Origin: Manduca sexta
Lineage: Eukaryota > Arthropoda > Insecta > Lepidoptera > Sphingidae
Direction of reading: 5' to 3'
Assembly: GCF_014839805.1 (NCBI RefSeq)
Contig: NC_051126.1
Location: forward strand, 11,106,609 to 11,170,608
Length of the DNA: 64,000 nt
Shown here: piece by piece, positions 23,701 through 36,800 of the stretch
Position numbering within the stretch: the stretch's first letter is position 1
Layout of the letters: each line of letters starts with the position of its first letter
Translations under genes and position numbers: made by a program
Notes under the pieces: model-generated
The model's database searches: none
What the model was told of the DNA's origin: nothing
Seen by the model: only the letters and a program-made list of their open reading frames with translations

Positions 23701-26700
23701 CTGAATAGATATTCTAATGTGATTTTACAAAAAAACAAATTACTAAAATAATATTGTCACAAAGTGGTCTAAAATTTCACTAATAACAATTTAAAACACC
23801 AGCATTCCAAAACATAACTTCCCGAACTAGCAACTGCAATGATTTTCTGCCATGTGTACTAGTTACTAAGAAAAAGCATACAAAATATATAGTGAATGCA
23901 TCCCCTACGAAACCTTCCTGACTATTTCAACAATTTTCATTTAAATTGTTTTGTTTCATACCTATTGGCGCTCCAAAAGCAGCGGACACGCCGGCCGCGG
24001 CTCCGGCAGATACGAAATCACGCTTCTCATGGTCCTCGCGGAAGTATTGGAATATCTTGAAATCCTTGTTGAAAGTAGTACTTTTGCCTTGAGATATGCC
24101 CGCCGCCACCACTGAGCCGCTGTGGATCATCGGGCCTTCCTAAAATAGTAATATATCTAATAATTAACCCTATACATATTTTTCTTCTTGCCCTTATCTC
24201 GTTACATTTTTTTTTATCTTGCAACACTATTTTTCAAAGCATGTTGCAGAAAACATTTGGTTTAGTTTTACGACGGAATGCCTGACGTTAATCTTCTTTG
24301 GGGAATCCAGTTAAGGTAAATGTTGTTAAATAGACCCATGAAAAATGTTGCTACAGTTCTTGTATAATTGGAATATCATTCATCGTTACACCTTTATTAG
24401 TTTTAAAATAAAGTACATTCAATATAACGTCAATATAAGGATGAAGCTGGAAATTTCCTCTTAATTTTCCACCAGTTACAAATATAATAACTATACAACT
24501 AGTAGGTGTGTACTATAGCTTAATATATTATTCAAATACCTTTCCACCAGCTAAACCGCCAACCACAGCGGTAATCACACCAACAGCCTTCACGATCAAG
24601 GTTTTGATGCGCACTACTCGTGGCACTTTCACACCGTTCAGGTAACATTTCACTTGAGGAATACCACTCCCGGCAGCGACTGGCTAAAATAGTAAATAAG
24701 GAAAAGTCACGTATCTCACTGTCACAAAGAAACTGACGTATGTAACAGTTTTGAGGTGCTACGTTCAGTTCTCGGATCTGTTTATTTAATTTTCTTCTTT
24801 CCGCATGTTTCGAAGTTTTTTTTGGCTTACAGACTCCACAGTCAATACCGGTGGAAACCTGCGAATGGGATACTGGAATCCCGCGACTTAGCGACTGCAG
24901 GCCTGGAGGAAAGTTGGGAAGAGAGTGAGGGGGAAGGACAGGGAACCATCTTAGGATGGGCAGAGGGGTAGAGCCAGGAAATGTTTGCGAGCCCTTATAG
25001 GCCTCAGTGTAAATTTGGCAACCAAGAGGTACACATTCCACTATGTGCTGTTTCGAGTTTGGCAATGTATGTTTGTAATACACACACACACAACATCACG
25101 CATTTTATCCCCGAAGGGGTATGCAGAGGCGCAACCAGGGCACCCACTTTTCGCCAAGTGTGTTCCGTCCCATGATGTGATAGGGGGCGAGCCTATCGCC
25201 ATATCGGGCACAAATTCCAGACTCCGGGCTGATACTGAGCAGTAAAACCCAAATAACATTTTGCCCGACCCGGGATTCGAACCCAGGACCTCAGAGCGCT
25301 ACCGTACCGCGCATGCAATACAACTACGCCACCGATCCAGTCATTATATTATCAGACAGTATATTTGTAATAGTAAGGACTAAGGGTATTTTCATCAGTA
25401 GCAGAGATTACCTAACAACTACCATCTTCCTACTCATTTGGTTTATTCTTTCTGATTTTAATGTAAAAATGGGTTATTTAGTTTGCTATATTTTTAGAAT
25501 TTTCGTCTTGTCCACTATAGTATATAAATTTCCTAATAATTTTCAAAAGCCACTTTAATCTTCCTTGATCGAATTTATTTAACGTTGCACCATCTTGATA
25601 CATTACATTTAAACCTCGTAATATAAAATTTATTATATTAGGAATGATACCACAAAACTGGTTCATGGTCATTGTCTAATATGAAAATAAAATATATTAT
25701 TAAAAAAGGCAAATTAAAACATGTCTAATGAATCTATTAAGCGTAAATCATTTAAATCCCCTGACAACTTGAAAAATTCGTACAAAACATGGTTTATTAA
25801 ATAAAACCCAAACACAAAGTTGTAAAAACAAGACAAATCTCATTTATAATTTATTATATATATATTAAATGCAACAGATTTTTATTTTATTTCTGTTGAT
25901 ATTTTGACATTGCCTTAGAATAGGGGGTTATACTTATACGATCTAAGTATGTGATTATAATAATAATAATAATATAATATCAGCCCTGTATTATATATTG
26001 CCCACTGCTGAGCACGGGCCTCCTCTACTACTGAGAGGGATTAGGCCTTAGTCCACCACGCGGGCCTAGTGCGGATTGGTAGACTTCACACACCTACGAA
26101 ATTCCTATAGAGAACTTCTCAGATGTGCAGGTTTCCTCACGATGATTTCCTTCACCGTTACAGCGAACGATAAATTCACAAAGAATACACACATAATTTT
26201 TTAGAAAAGTCAGAGGTGTGTGCCCTTGGGATTTGAACGTGCGTACATTCGTCTCGGCAGTCCGTTCCACACCCAACTAGGCTATCGCCGCTTAAGTATG
26301 TGATTATTACGATCTAATAGAAACCTGAATAGTAATCAAAATATTTGTGGTTTTAGAATTAGTTTTAATTAAGTATTTGTAAATACGGCCCTGTGTTATC
26401 AACCAGGATTAAAATTAGTGGGATTACGGAACATTTTTAAAAATCAATTTTTATTGCATTTTTCGAACCATCGCAATAATCAATCAATCAGCACAAAGAA
26501 TCGTTTTAGTATCTATTGAGTTATTCAAATTGCTTATTCTTTGGATCAGATTAAAGATTAAGATTGGTATCGCTTATTAAGAATAGTCATAAAAGATTGA
26601 AAACATAATGTTTTGCTTATTTCTGTACTGACCTTTGAAGGCGAATTTCATTTTATCATTATATAAAAAAAAAAGAGATGTCCCTACAAAGGTTAAATGT

Positions 26701-29445
26701 TATTTAAATGTATTACTCACCTCGACATACGCAACAAGCATAGATCCGATAAACACTATGCATATATTCGATAACACCCACAGTAGATACGGAATATATA
26801 GACGGTCTTGTAGTACATACTTATCCACAACTGTTTATGTATATGTAAAGAAATTAATAGAATAAGATCTGTTACTTTGATTGTGCCTCACATAAAACGT
26901 GTTGAACGAATTTAGTCTAAGTTACATCGTTATATTACGCGATAGTCTAGTTAAATCTATATCATTATGTTTGAAAAATAAGTCAATAAAGTTGTTAATA
27001 TGAGTTCGCCACATAAAAGCGCGCGAATTTCAACCTTACAGTCATAAAAATTGATACACATTCTGTAAAGCATAAATACTGTTTCATTAACTTTAATTGT
27101 AGACATACTAAATTCAATAAAAGTGATTGCGACAGCATATATAATGCAACATAAATGTCATGCAGAGACAATTGTTGGTTCATTTTAACATAATCACTAG
27201 TAGACGTCGCATAATAAATTATTGTGACCTAATATATACGATGTTATCTATAATTTAGAATTTTATAATGTAGGAAGGTCACAATTTATTAAGTATAAAC
27301 TGAAGCTGATTAATCTGGCATTCTAAGTTCTCACTAATGTTTATTTTCATAGATTGTGCTACGGGACAAAAACTAGGGTTTAGGGCCCTTTAAATGTTGA
27401 TATAACTATATTATAAAACTAAATTATGTATTAATGAATAATTTTACTACAAAGTTATTTAATCACAATGTGTCATATTAAATATTATTTTCCTGTTTAA
27501 AAATCATATTAGCAAAGGATACATTTTTTCAGCGCCTTGTATTTTATATTTGAGAACTCCTCGATGCAAATATCAATGATAAAAGCTATGAGTGCTGTTA
27601 TTGCACCAATGAGCATTATGATGAACCAACGCAGGATGTCCTTCCATACTATAAATGGGTAGCCTCTTTTCCTTTCTTCATCTAATAGAAGGTGATTTTC
27701 ACATGTGTCATAGTCTAAACTCTGAAAAAATATAATAAATACATTCATTCGCTCCTCTGTCTCAAAAGAGGCGAGTATAATTGCAATTATTACAACCGTT
27801 TTAACCACTTTTTTTTTAAAAGCGTGTTTGTTATCTGTTTAATTGCTTTTTTTTTCAAATAACAACATTTTAATTACTCAACTGGAAAATCGAAAACAGG
27901 TTCCAACCAACTGAATACATTATGTAAAACGAAAATGTCTGTAACTTTGCTCTTAGTACATTAATAAATTCATAAATACCTCATACTTAGCTGAAAGCAC
28001 ATTTAACGATCCAGGTTCTATTTTTTGTACAGGATGTCTACGTCGGACTCCATGGCTGCCATTCAATTCATCATCATCATTATCCTGTTAATATATTAAA
28101 ATTAACTTTTAACCAGAATAAATGTATTAAAAACCTTCAAATAGTGCCACCGCAAGCTTTTTCCTTGTGACATTGAGGTTCAATAAACCTTGATTATTTA
28201 TACCTGTGGCGAGGTCATCAAAATTATCTTATTAGGAAGATAAGTTGTAGAGCCAGTTTGTACAGCTTCTACCGTGGGACAACCAACTGGGTGTTTGGGC
28301 ATGCTCACAATGTAGTGTTATTTTTGCTATAGATGCAAATTCACCTCTATTTCTGACAATCTAAATTAACAAATAATCTTTAAATAATTACAAAATCATC
28401 CTGAACATACTTTACGGGTGTTCATAGGGTGTATCATCATACATAATATACAAAAAAAATGAGAATAGAATATGTATCCACATCTTAATTATCCCTGCTC
28501 AGTAAAATTTACAGATCCTATATTTATTTGACAAGGAGGTACTTATTAACTCTACTTCTGGTATCTATTTTCATAGAGATTAAATAAATATGCAGGATTT
28601 AAAAAAAAATTACAATGTGCATGGAAAAATTAAAGAATTTTTCCATGCACATTGTAATTTTTTTTTTAAATAATTTTCTGTTTACATTTGTTTTGCAATG
28701 CTGAATACAATAAATCTATTAGATGGTCTTCGTATAGGCTATACATTTGTCATAAAAAAAATTACATTAATGCAAGTACAGTGGTGACTGGTGTGTAAAC
28801 AGTTTCTAGCACCAGGGCGAAACTAACAGTTATAAATATGTAAATGTGTTTAAATATATGAACTAAATCATATATGACAGAATCTTATAACGCAATATAT
28901 TTTAATTAATTATTATAATGAAACATGAAACCTAAAGCTAATTATACTAGACTGTACTAAGGTATATGTAGGAAACATGATCCATATTGAACAAGAAAAT
29001 ATCCTTAGCCACATATATGAATACTAGGTATAAAAAATAATTGGTCAAAAGTCTGAAAAGATTTGCATTTTTGGTACTAAAATCTGTGAAGTTTGGGCCC
29101 CAACCAACACAGTACTCTTACTTAAACACACACAAAATAGAAATAGTAACATAAAGCATATCTTAATGGAAATAAAATGTACAGGATATCATCATTATCT
29201 AATTGTATTTAAAAAAAATACTATTTTTCTATTGTAGTCGTTGATAAAATCCTTTATCGATTTGCATCCCGCGTTATGGGCGTCTGCTATAGGTTTCATT
29301 GATACCTAAACATAAGTACCTCATAATTAAATGCCTTGTTGAGTTGTGCGCAGTTCGATGTGCTAGCTTCTTCGTTGCTCACCAACTGTGCTGTGTCGGA
29401 GGTCGTTTCACTAACTTCAGTAACTGATACTGAAGAACTACTCAT
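17798..29445 (-). CDS. Clcn7: CLC-7 type H+/Cl- exchange transporter, complete, 16 coding exons
   Basis: Lysosomal 2Cl-/H+ antiporter; in mammals it works with the beta subunit OSTM1. Exons in transcript order: 29320-29445, 27980-28084, 27523-27721, 26721-26830, 24540-24683, 23962-24139, 23444-23593, 22788-22929, 22275-22413, 21795-21888, 21135-21304, 20365-20541, 19053-19262, 18595-18765, 18244-18405, 17798-17899. All phases join, giving 792 residues (human CLC-7 805). Visible: a short acidic cytosolic N-terminus, AKYESLDYD as in CLC-7, GSGIP (185-189) for the central anion site, [11 protein letters not shown] with gating Glu229, and GVLFSLEEG with proton Glu296. The two glutamates mark an exchanger, not a channel. 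[15 protein letters not shown] comes later. Two CBS domains lie at about 590-660 and 706-790. The closest fly gene is probably ClC-b. CLC-6 is the alternative but fits less well. The gene is divergent from the ZAD-GATA gene. Confidence 0.96.
18792..19016 (+). mobile_element. Dispersed repeat fragment in a Clcn7 intron
   Basis: This begins ACTAGCTTTTGCTCGCAG and continues with TCTCAAACTATCCCCATACC, as in the repeat at 11573-12917. It is a short non-coding copy between coding exons 13 and 14 of Clcn7. Confidence 0.55.
19750..19908. mobile_element. MITE with inverted ends (family shared with 26440-26590 and 39011-39136)
   Basis: The ends TTCAATATACGATCCCAATC (19756-19775) and GATTGGGATCGTTTATTGAA (about 19882-19902) are inverted repeats with a couple of mismatches. 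The interior has AAAATGGACCAATCAG and TTTTTTTTGACATG. The same interior phrases occur at 39040-39080. It has no ORF and sits in a Clcn7 intron. Confidence 0.65.
20113..20200 (+). repeat. tRNA-like SINE head
   Basis: A-box-like TGGCGAAGTTGTATTG and B-box-like GGTTCGATTTT are spaced as in a tRNA gene. The acceptor stem does not pair and there is no 3' structure, so I read it as a decayed tRNA-derived SINE. It is of the same type as the head at 25259-25338. Confidence 0.45.
20855..20965 (-). mobile_element. Solo terminal-repeat fragment of the Penelope-like element
   Basis: GGCTGCAGACTATTCGAAACGTCG, in two pieces, followed by AATAATATAAAAAACGGCGA matches the right inverted repeat of the element at 45785-46374, in the same orientation and with several mismatches. 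It lies in a Clcn7 intron. Confidence 0.6.
21362..21540 (-). mobile_element. Degenerate SINE copy, second family
   Basis: The order CGTTTTATCCC, GGGGTAGGCAGAG, CACTTTTCGCC, TATGGTAGGGGACGAGC, GGGCTGACACTGA follows the SINE at 25096-25340 phrase by phrase but lacks its tRNA-like head. It sits in a Clcn7 intron immediately next to coding exon 11 (21135-21304). Confidence 0.55.
25096..25340 (-). mobile_element. tRNA-derived SINE, second family, minus orientation
   Basis: The minus strand opens with a tRNA-like head at 25259-25338: TGGCGTAGTTGTATTG as A box and GGGTTCGAATCCCGGG as B box. The non-tRNA body follows (GGGCTGATACTGAGCAG on the plus strand). A CA-repeat tail lies at 25080-25092. The head is better kept than the copy at 20113 but does not fold as a complete tRNA. 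Confidence 0.65.
25967..26293 (-). mobile_element. Metulj-like tRNA-derived SINE, minus orientation
   Basis: Reverse-complement copy of the SINEs at 41121 and 55596. The minus strand reads GGCGATAGCCTAGTTGG (A box), then a B-box-like region around the FROM-memory SINE motif GGTTCAAATCC. It then has GGAAACCTGCACATCTGAG and AGTCCACCACG-complement sequence, and ends in an ATT repeat. Such SINEs are common in butterflies and moths; the name Metulj is from memory. Confidence 0.7.
26440..26590. mobile_element. MITE copy, same family as 19750-19908
   Basis: AATCAATCAATCAGCACA and the right end GATTGGTATCGCTTATTAAG follow the layout of the copy at 19750-19908, with more substitutions. It lies in the Clcn7 intron upstream of coding exon 5. 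Confidence 0.45.
28599..28669. repeat. Perfect long hairpin in the first Clcn7 intron
   Basis: The arms (left ending GTGCATGGAAAAATT at about 28631, right starting AATTTTTCCATGCAC at about 28636) are perfect reverse complements over about 33 bp, around a loop of about 4 bases. The outer arm is a run of A opposite a run of T. Transcribed in either direction it would form a stable stem. It could be a MITE remnant or a replication-generated inverted duplication. Confidence 0.75.
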
Positions 29446-30865
29446 TTTTCTTTTCTTTAAAAGCCTTTACGTTAAAACTACTCAGATTCACTCATCACTA
29501 TCTACGCCATTAAAATTACCAAACTTGCAAGCAGGTCACGGAGAATCCAAGTTTTAATAATGAATATTACAGAATATTTAACTGATTTAAACGAAAACCA
29601 CACATGCTCGCAATTACTTTGCAATAATATAAATAAAGAATAACACGATTGACGATGTCAATATTAATGTCAACAGCAAATTTGTCAATCGGTTGACAAA
29701 CTCAGCTGTTGCGTCATGCGTAGTTCATGAATTTCATTACAATTTGCGTCAATGTGGAGTAATTTCTGTTATTAAAAAAAAATAAAAATCTTGTTATATA
29801 AAATCTTTATTAAATATTTATATTTAATTTGAAATTACTGAAGTAGGTAAGTTATTTGCTTAAATGTTACAACTTGAAAAAATAAAAATAATGCAAACAA
29901 ATACGTTCTCAACGGTAAGTCATCGCCGTGATTTACCTTGTGTTTATTATCACCAAAATAAGGCATAGTGTTAACTTATTCACAAAATGAGGCAATACAT
30001 TAATAAACATAAATACATAAGTAAATAACAGCAATCATAACACACCAAAAAGCTAAGACATATTTAATTCAATATTTGCAGTAAAGTATATTTAATGATA
30101 ACAGCTTGATATGTCTGATAGTGATGACTTGATCTTTGCGCCCTACTTGCGGCTGAGTGATAAATATGTAATTTCTTAATTAAGTACACTCTTAAAAACT
30201 TTTTAATACCTATAAATTCTTTATTATGCATACTATGTATGTATTATCATTATTATGATAATGTTATCATTTTATCAGTGCGTCAACGAGAACAGACTGA
30301 TGTAGCGCACACACGTGCACAGTGTTCACCGTTTCATACAAACAATAGATATTATCAATGTGTGTGTAGCTTGCTCGTTCGTTTGGTTGACAATCGCGAT
30401 GTGATGTATTCTACATCATCGCATGCTGAGTTATATTTTCAACAAAACATTTTAATTTTATTAATTTACTCGATTTATTTCTAAATGTTTTCTTTCATCG
30501 TGTCAAGTTTTCACAGTTTTCATTTCTAAATATGTGTAATTTGCCGCCGAAGTTCCATTCAGTGTGTCGCCTTTGTTTATCATTCTGTGGCGATAATTGC
30601 AGTGATGTTAAACTTCCAATTTTCGATCGTGATAAGGATAAATCACGACTCTCCGAGATGATAATGACAAATCTTTCCATAATGGTAATGATTTTGCATA
30701 GTACGTAGCGGTAACGGGCACTAAGGTGGAGTTTTCTCGTGTGAAAGTTTAGCGTAAGCGTATGAGATTGTGGATGCTGATAAGCGCCATTAACTTTCTC
30801 GCGGGTGTTGGGTATTTTCGCGTTGTGATATCATATTACGGCCCACGCGTCGAGTGCTCGACACT
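29446..30865. promoter_or_regulatory. Divergent region between Clcn7 and the ZAD-GATA gene
   Basis: These 1.4 kb separate the two start codons and must hold both promoters and 5' leaders. Composition rises in GC toward 30.8-31.0 kb, where the ZAD-GATA first exon lies. An E-box CACGTG occurs at about 30312. No TATA box stands out. Open frames in 30.5-31.1 kb on the minus strand have no gene character. Confidence 0.4.
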
Positions 30866-33800
30866 ATGACTAATGTCATTCGTGGAAGTGATATGCGAGC
30901 GTGTGGCGGCGAGCTGTGTATCAACTGCCGCGCTGCCGACTGGCGACCGCGGAGCGCCGCTGCTGCGCTGATAACAAAGGAGCGCCTAGAACTCCACTCG
31001 CTCGCTACCTGGGTCGGCACTCGGCGCTCACTTGCCGCCCTGGCTCTCACCCTCACACCCAACAAAACATATTTTCAACTGCACTGTTCTCAAACTCAAT
31101 ATACTGTACACAGCTATTTTGGGTATTCAATATTTTCTAAATATAGATTTATATTTTAAGGGAATCAATCTGCAGGGGGAATGCTCCCACTTTTGTCACA
31201 CAAAAGTTGTGGAATACAAGTTTTGTATTTTCCTAATGTGTTTATTATCAGATTGCTTCAAATGAGTCATCATTTATGATTATGCTTGTGAAAGGTCACT
31301 GGCCACATCATCTCCATTAATGACTGTATGTTGTGTACATTTAATGTTATAAGAAATATTTTTAGGTATCTCCTGAAGATTTGCTGCCACGGGTTGTGTG
31401 TGGGAGCTGTGCACATAAACTTGATGAGTTTCACACCTTCAGAGAGTTGTCACATAAATCTGAAAGACTTTTGGAACAGTTTCTACAGTATGCAAACTCA
31501 CTGTCAGGTCCAAAGGAGGTAAGTTACACTCTACTCTCTCATCTACATCACTTGAGGTATCAAATAAACATTTGTCTGACTATAGAAATATTTATTATCT
31601 GAAAAATTTATTGATACATTTATATACATTATTTTCTAAACAATATACAGGGTATGATAAAGCTAATAATTTAACAACCATACATAGCACATCATGCAAA
31701 ACTTGCATCAGCATTAAGGTTTATGTAGCGGATTGGCTGGCTCCTAATCCTTTTGTTATACACTGATTTGAGTGTATTGACAAGTAAACCAAGCAACATG
31801 CCAATCAGTACAATGCAGGCAACTCCAAGGATGCTCCACAGGACATGTTTTGGTCTTAGGTCTGAGAATGTGAAATTCTTTTTGGGTATAAATGTAGAGT
31901 CCAGTGTTGGACAGAAAGTCATAGTGATGTTTGTTATGTATTCTCCACTCATTCTCATGGGGGCTGCACAGCTGTAAAGCAAAACAAAATATTATTTACC
32001 ATTGTCAATAAAAACAATTCAATTGTTCAAAAGAAAGTTCAATTGTTTTGAAAGTTTGGAACTCTGTTACCAGATGATAAGGAGATGTATTTTAACAATG
32101 ATCCTGTGTGGGGATGAAATAGATTCAGGAAAATTAAAAATATTAAAATTTTAACTAAGGTGTAACTTTTTGATAAAAAAATAATATATGCCAATTTAAA
32201 ATTCATTGCAATAATATGTAAATATTAGTAAATAAATTTGTACAAAAAAAAAACACCAACAGAAGATATCACAATAAAATTAATAGTTCTTGATTTAAAT
32301 TTAAACTTATTTGTTCTAAGTTATTAATTCACTTTTGATTAATATATCAACTATAGGAAATAATATGCTTACTATGGTATATCTCCTGGTCTAAATTTAG
32401 TGCCAGCCCCTTGTCTGGTGACAATGTTTGCGAGATCACAATTGCACAACCAGTTATTGCCGGTCATGCCTAATGTCTCCAATTTGTTCCATGGCATCAA
32501 ATCCGCTGATAGTTCACTTAAGTTGTTATCATCCAAATATACCTGTTGATATTCAGTGACAACTTATTAATTAGATAAACAAATCAAACTTGAATTATAG
32601 ATTTTCTTTTATTTGTTATTTAGGTGTGGAATGTTTTTAATTTTCTCTCATGGGGATGTTCTTCGGTAGGAATGGGAGGTATTATTTAAAAAGTATTTAA
32701 TGTACTTGTTAACTTTTTTTTGCTATGCAATGTATACATGGATGAGGGCAAGAATGATAGTTTTCTTTATAGAAAAAGGCATTGTGTGAACAAAATTAAC
32801 ATTAATTTACCTAACATTTTCTATATTACATTTACACATAACAGCATACATCTCTATTATAGAAATTAATTAAAATAAACGCGAAAAATTATATTGATGC
32901 AAATTACAATATTTAGTTACAAATTTTTTGGTGCACATAAGTAAACATTAGGGCTTAAACAGACAGCGTATTTCAAACGCATCTAAACTATTCGATGCCG
33001 TCGTGACATAATATACTATATACTAATGTATGACGTAATATACTAATGTCTTTGGATCAGTTTATTTAACATTTTTTGCCCGAGATCGAACGTTGACCAA
33101 GCATTGTAATCTATGCCTTGACGAAGTGGGATGATGATAACAAGATTATGAACATTCTTGTTTTTATCTGACTAGTATTGATTTTGCGTTTCATTGATTG
33201 TTAGATAAACCTAGATTAAGATTCCAAAGGCACCAGACCGACGACATTTTAGCCACGAGCTAGATTTTGATGTCCCTTTGGTACGTGATTACTTCAAATA
33301 CGCTCCAATTTCCAGTTAGCCAGTATGTATATCGTCTTTATGCATATTAGAGTAAAAATGATATCCTTACAAATGACGTAGATCTGGCAGCTTTGGGATC
33401 TTGTACTATTCATACTGATCGTTCAGCGTGCTTCCGATGACTAAGCTATGTTATATTAAAATTATGTTTACACATTGCGATTGGTTGTAAATTGTTATCA
33501 TTTATCAAGTATGAATAATTAACAACAATAATTCAAAATTGATTATAAATATTTTATCTTCTTATCATATTTTAGATATAATATCGATTACATTGAATTC
33601 AATATTTTGACGGTAACTAAGGCTTTAGGGAAAATAAACCAAGTAGGTTCATCATTTCCTATATGTTATTTTACTTCATGTTAGATGCGGTGCTATTGTT
33701 CAAATGAAGTGGATGACATTGAGTGGAAAAACATCGCGAAACCAAAGCGTCTCATGTTTTACTACGGAATTCTGAATTGAAACATTCCGTTCTAATTTTA

Positions 33801-36800
33801 GGATAAAATTTTGCAATTAATGATTGATTGATATCAAAACATATGCCGAAATGATTAATCAGCTGACCCCGTTCTTGCGACTGTCGTGTAAGCACGCGAT
33901 CTGGGCCATTTTGTATCACGTTTATATCCATTGGTGATGATTAAAATATTGCACGTTGTGTTATTGTTACACGACCATGCTATTATTAGTGGAATTGTAT
34001 GGATTTTTTTTTATCACTTATAAAAATTACAAGGATAGAGTAGGGCATTCCAAAATGCTACCTTAAAGCTAGGAGATGCTATTTAAAAAAAAAAAAAATC
34101 TTTTTTTATTACACGGCTATATTCAATGTCTAATTAGATATTCTATTTGAGTGAAATGTCCGATATTCTTGACGAATTTGTCCATCTTGGGCAATAATGG
34201 TGAGCCTAGATTTTGGTGACCTACGTGACTGCGTTAGATGTTATAGTCTATGAAGGCTAGAGGTGTTTTTATAATTTTCAATCTTAATAGCTTTATATTA
34301 AATTCTTATATGTTTAGAAAGTGCCACATTTGACGTCAGCTTCCTCATATGACTCCTATACAACGTATGGCAAGATTGTCGTCAATTATAAAAATTCTCC
34401 TCTCACACCGGAAAATTCCAGACTCTTAAAAAAAGAGTAAAGTCATTCCGAAATCTGAATGAATCACACAAATACGATAGTTGTTTGTAAACGAAATCCA
34501 CTACTTGTTAAACCGTACTACCACGGGTTAATAATAGAACCGCAGTTACAAAATTGGAGTGTCGTCATCATGGATAACATTATTCTTTTGTGGAAAAACA
34601 GTTATATATATCGGAACGATGATCGTTTCGGCGAAACTGACACATTGCACATTCGCAACATACTATCTAAATTAATCAGTGGCTTGTTACTTCTTTCCTC
34701 ATGACCTGATTTTATAATCATCAGATAACTTTGATGTAGAGTAAGAAATATAAAGCAGGTATGATTCGTATAATAGTAAGGTTTTTGCGTATTTCCATTA
34801 GATCAAGAATTATGAAGATATTGCTTTATTTCCGGCTTTAAAACGAGTGTCGATCTCAGTTTTGGATTTTGTTTTGTTTTCGCGATAGATCGTGATTGTA
34901 TTGTTAGAGATGTCTAATGAAAAAAAGTTTTTATAATCAACTCGGCGACCTCGTTTCCTGAAATCAATGGATAAACCCCGATATAGTAGGTAGTATGTTC
35001 CAGAATAGAATTACCTAATCCTATAAGTGAGGGCCGGATGTGGGTGGTATGAGTAACAGCAATCTATTCAGTTTTGATGTTGTCGTAACAAACATTGAAA
35101 CGTAATGTGTGAACCTTAGCACTAGCGTTTACGGATGTTCGTCTTCTGTGTGTAAGTAATGTAATATTTAACACGTCATATGAAGATGCATGGTTGTGTT
35201 TATCTATATCCTTGATAAGAAAGGTTAATATCGAATAAAAGAGAACGTAAGTCATTACTACTTCTACCTGCCACAACACCGATTATAGAATTTACTTTTT
35301 TATCTTATGAGCGTCGGCAATAGTGATAATTCTTCCACCTTTGTCCTCAATCCAATGTTTACTCAAATTATAATGGATCTACGAACCTCCTTCAGCGTCC
35401 ATTTGTCTTTCAATCCTCTGAAGGCATTGTGGCTGATGTACCTAAGGTTCGGGTTGTGGCACAGATGCAGCACCCTTAAACTCTTCAGTGGAGTGAAGGT
35501 ACTGCGTTTCACTTCGTCCAAGTAGTCGTTCTCACCGACTTCTAATTCTAGTAGGTTCGACAGTCCTGTAATTAGGAGACAGGCGGTTGATATACTCAAG
35601 TATCCTGCTATAATTTATTTCTCAGAAGTATCGTGGCGCTTTTATTGATTTAAAACATGACATCATGACATTTAAGTGCCCAGTCTACTGGCTTCTCCGG
35701 GATTTTTTTAGGGCGATAATTGTCAGCATGTATGTTAAGACTTGGCGAAGTGATTTAGTTCCATTGGATCTCATTGCTGGTATTAAATTGTAAGAAAACT
35801 TAACACAGATATATGTATTACGCAAGCTTAATATATGATATAACAAATACAAATTGTTAGACGGTTAAAATTAGCACAAATAAATAATTTTACTTCTCAA
35901 AATTACGATCAAATATAAAATGAATACCAAGAACATGTCATGTTCATGCTAAGATATAAATCGATGGACGTCGAAATGGTTAAGCATAAAAACGTTAGCT
36001 CAAAGTACTTACCGACGAAACTGTCGTCATTAAGTTCGACAATGGGGTTATTGTTGAACGTCAAGTACTTCAAGGTGTTGCCGACGAGGCTCAAGCTCTC
36101 CGGCACGGTCACGAACTGGTTGTCCGATAGATCTATCTGCTGCAGTTTGGCTAGGCCCTTGAACGCGTCAAGCGGTATGCTACCAATCTCTGTTTTGGAT
36201 AAATCTAATACCTGTGAAAATAAATATAATTTGTTTGTGATTTACGAAATTGTTTTCCGGTAGCAGTTGACTTGTTTTGCCAAGTGCGACTTCTCGATTA
36301 GATATTAAATGTCCGATATACGGATAGGTATGTCCTATTAATGTCTTTTGGGACGAAAATATAAATCGTATCACTCACCTCCAAATTCCTTGCACTAGAC
36401 AATGCGAGCATAGTGACATGGTCCAATATTTCTATGGGGTTGTTGTTTAGATACAGTCGCGTTAAATTGGGCGTGTATTTGAAAAAGTATCTGTCCAGTG
36501 AATGGATCTTGTTATGTCCCAGGTTGAGAGTCTCCAAAGCTATGTCACCGTACACTCCGTTTTTGTACGGGCCTTGGAAAATTTCGCTTCTGAGTACGTC
36601 CCCTAGAAGAAATATTTTAATTATAATTGTTTATTTATGGGACTTGCGTATTAAGACTAAACAGTGTGATTAAGTGCTTGTTATATCCGGTAGAAGTCAT
36701 TTTAGTTGATTGTCATTATTCGTACGTTTCGTACCGTATTACTATTTACTACCGTATGCGTAGTTAGTAAGTTTTCTATAAAAATATAAAAAAATCTGAT

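Noticed and set aside
24532..25089. 185-codon minus-strand frame
   Set aside because: Only its end (24540-24683) is a real Clcn7 exon. The rest runs through the intron upstream of a good acceptor and has no CLC similarity.
25259..25338. Possible tRNA gene on the minus strand
   Set aside because: The A and B boxes are good, but the acceptor stem does not pair and the region continues into a SINE body shared with 21362-21540.
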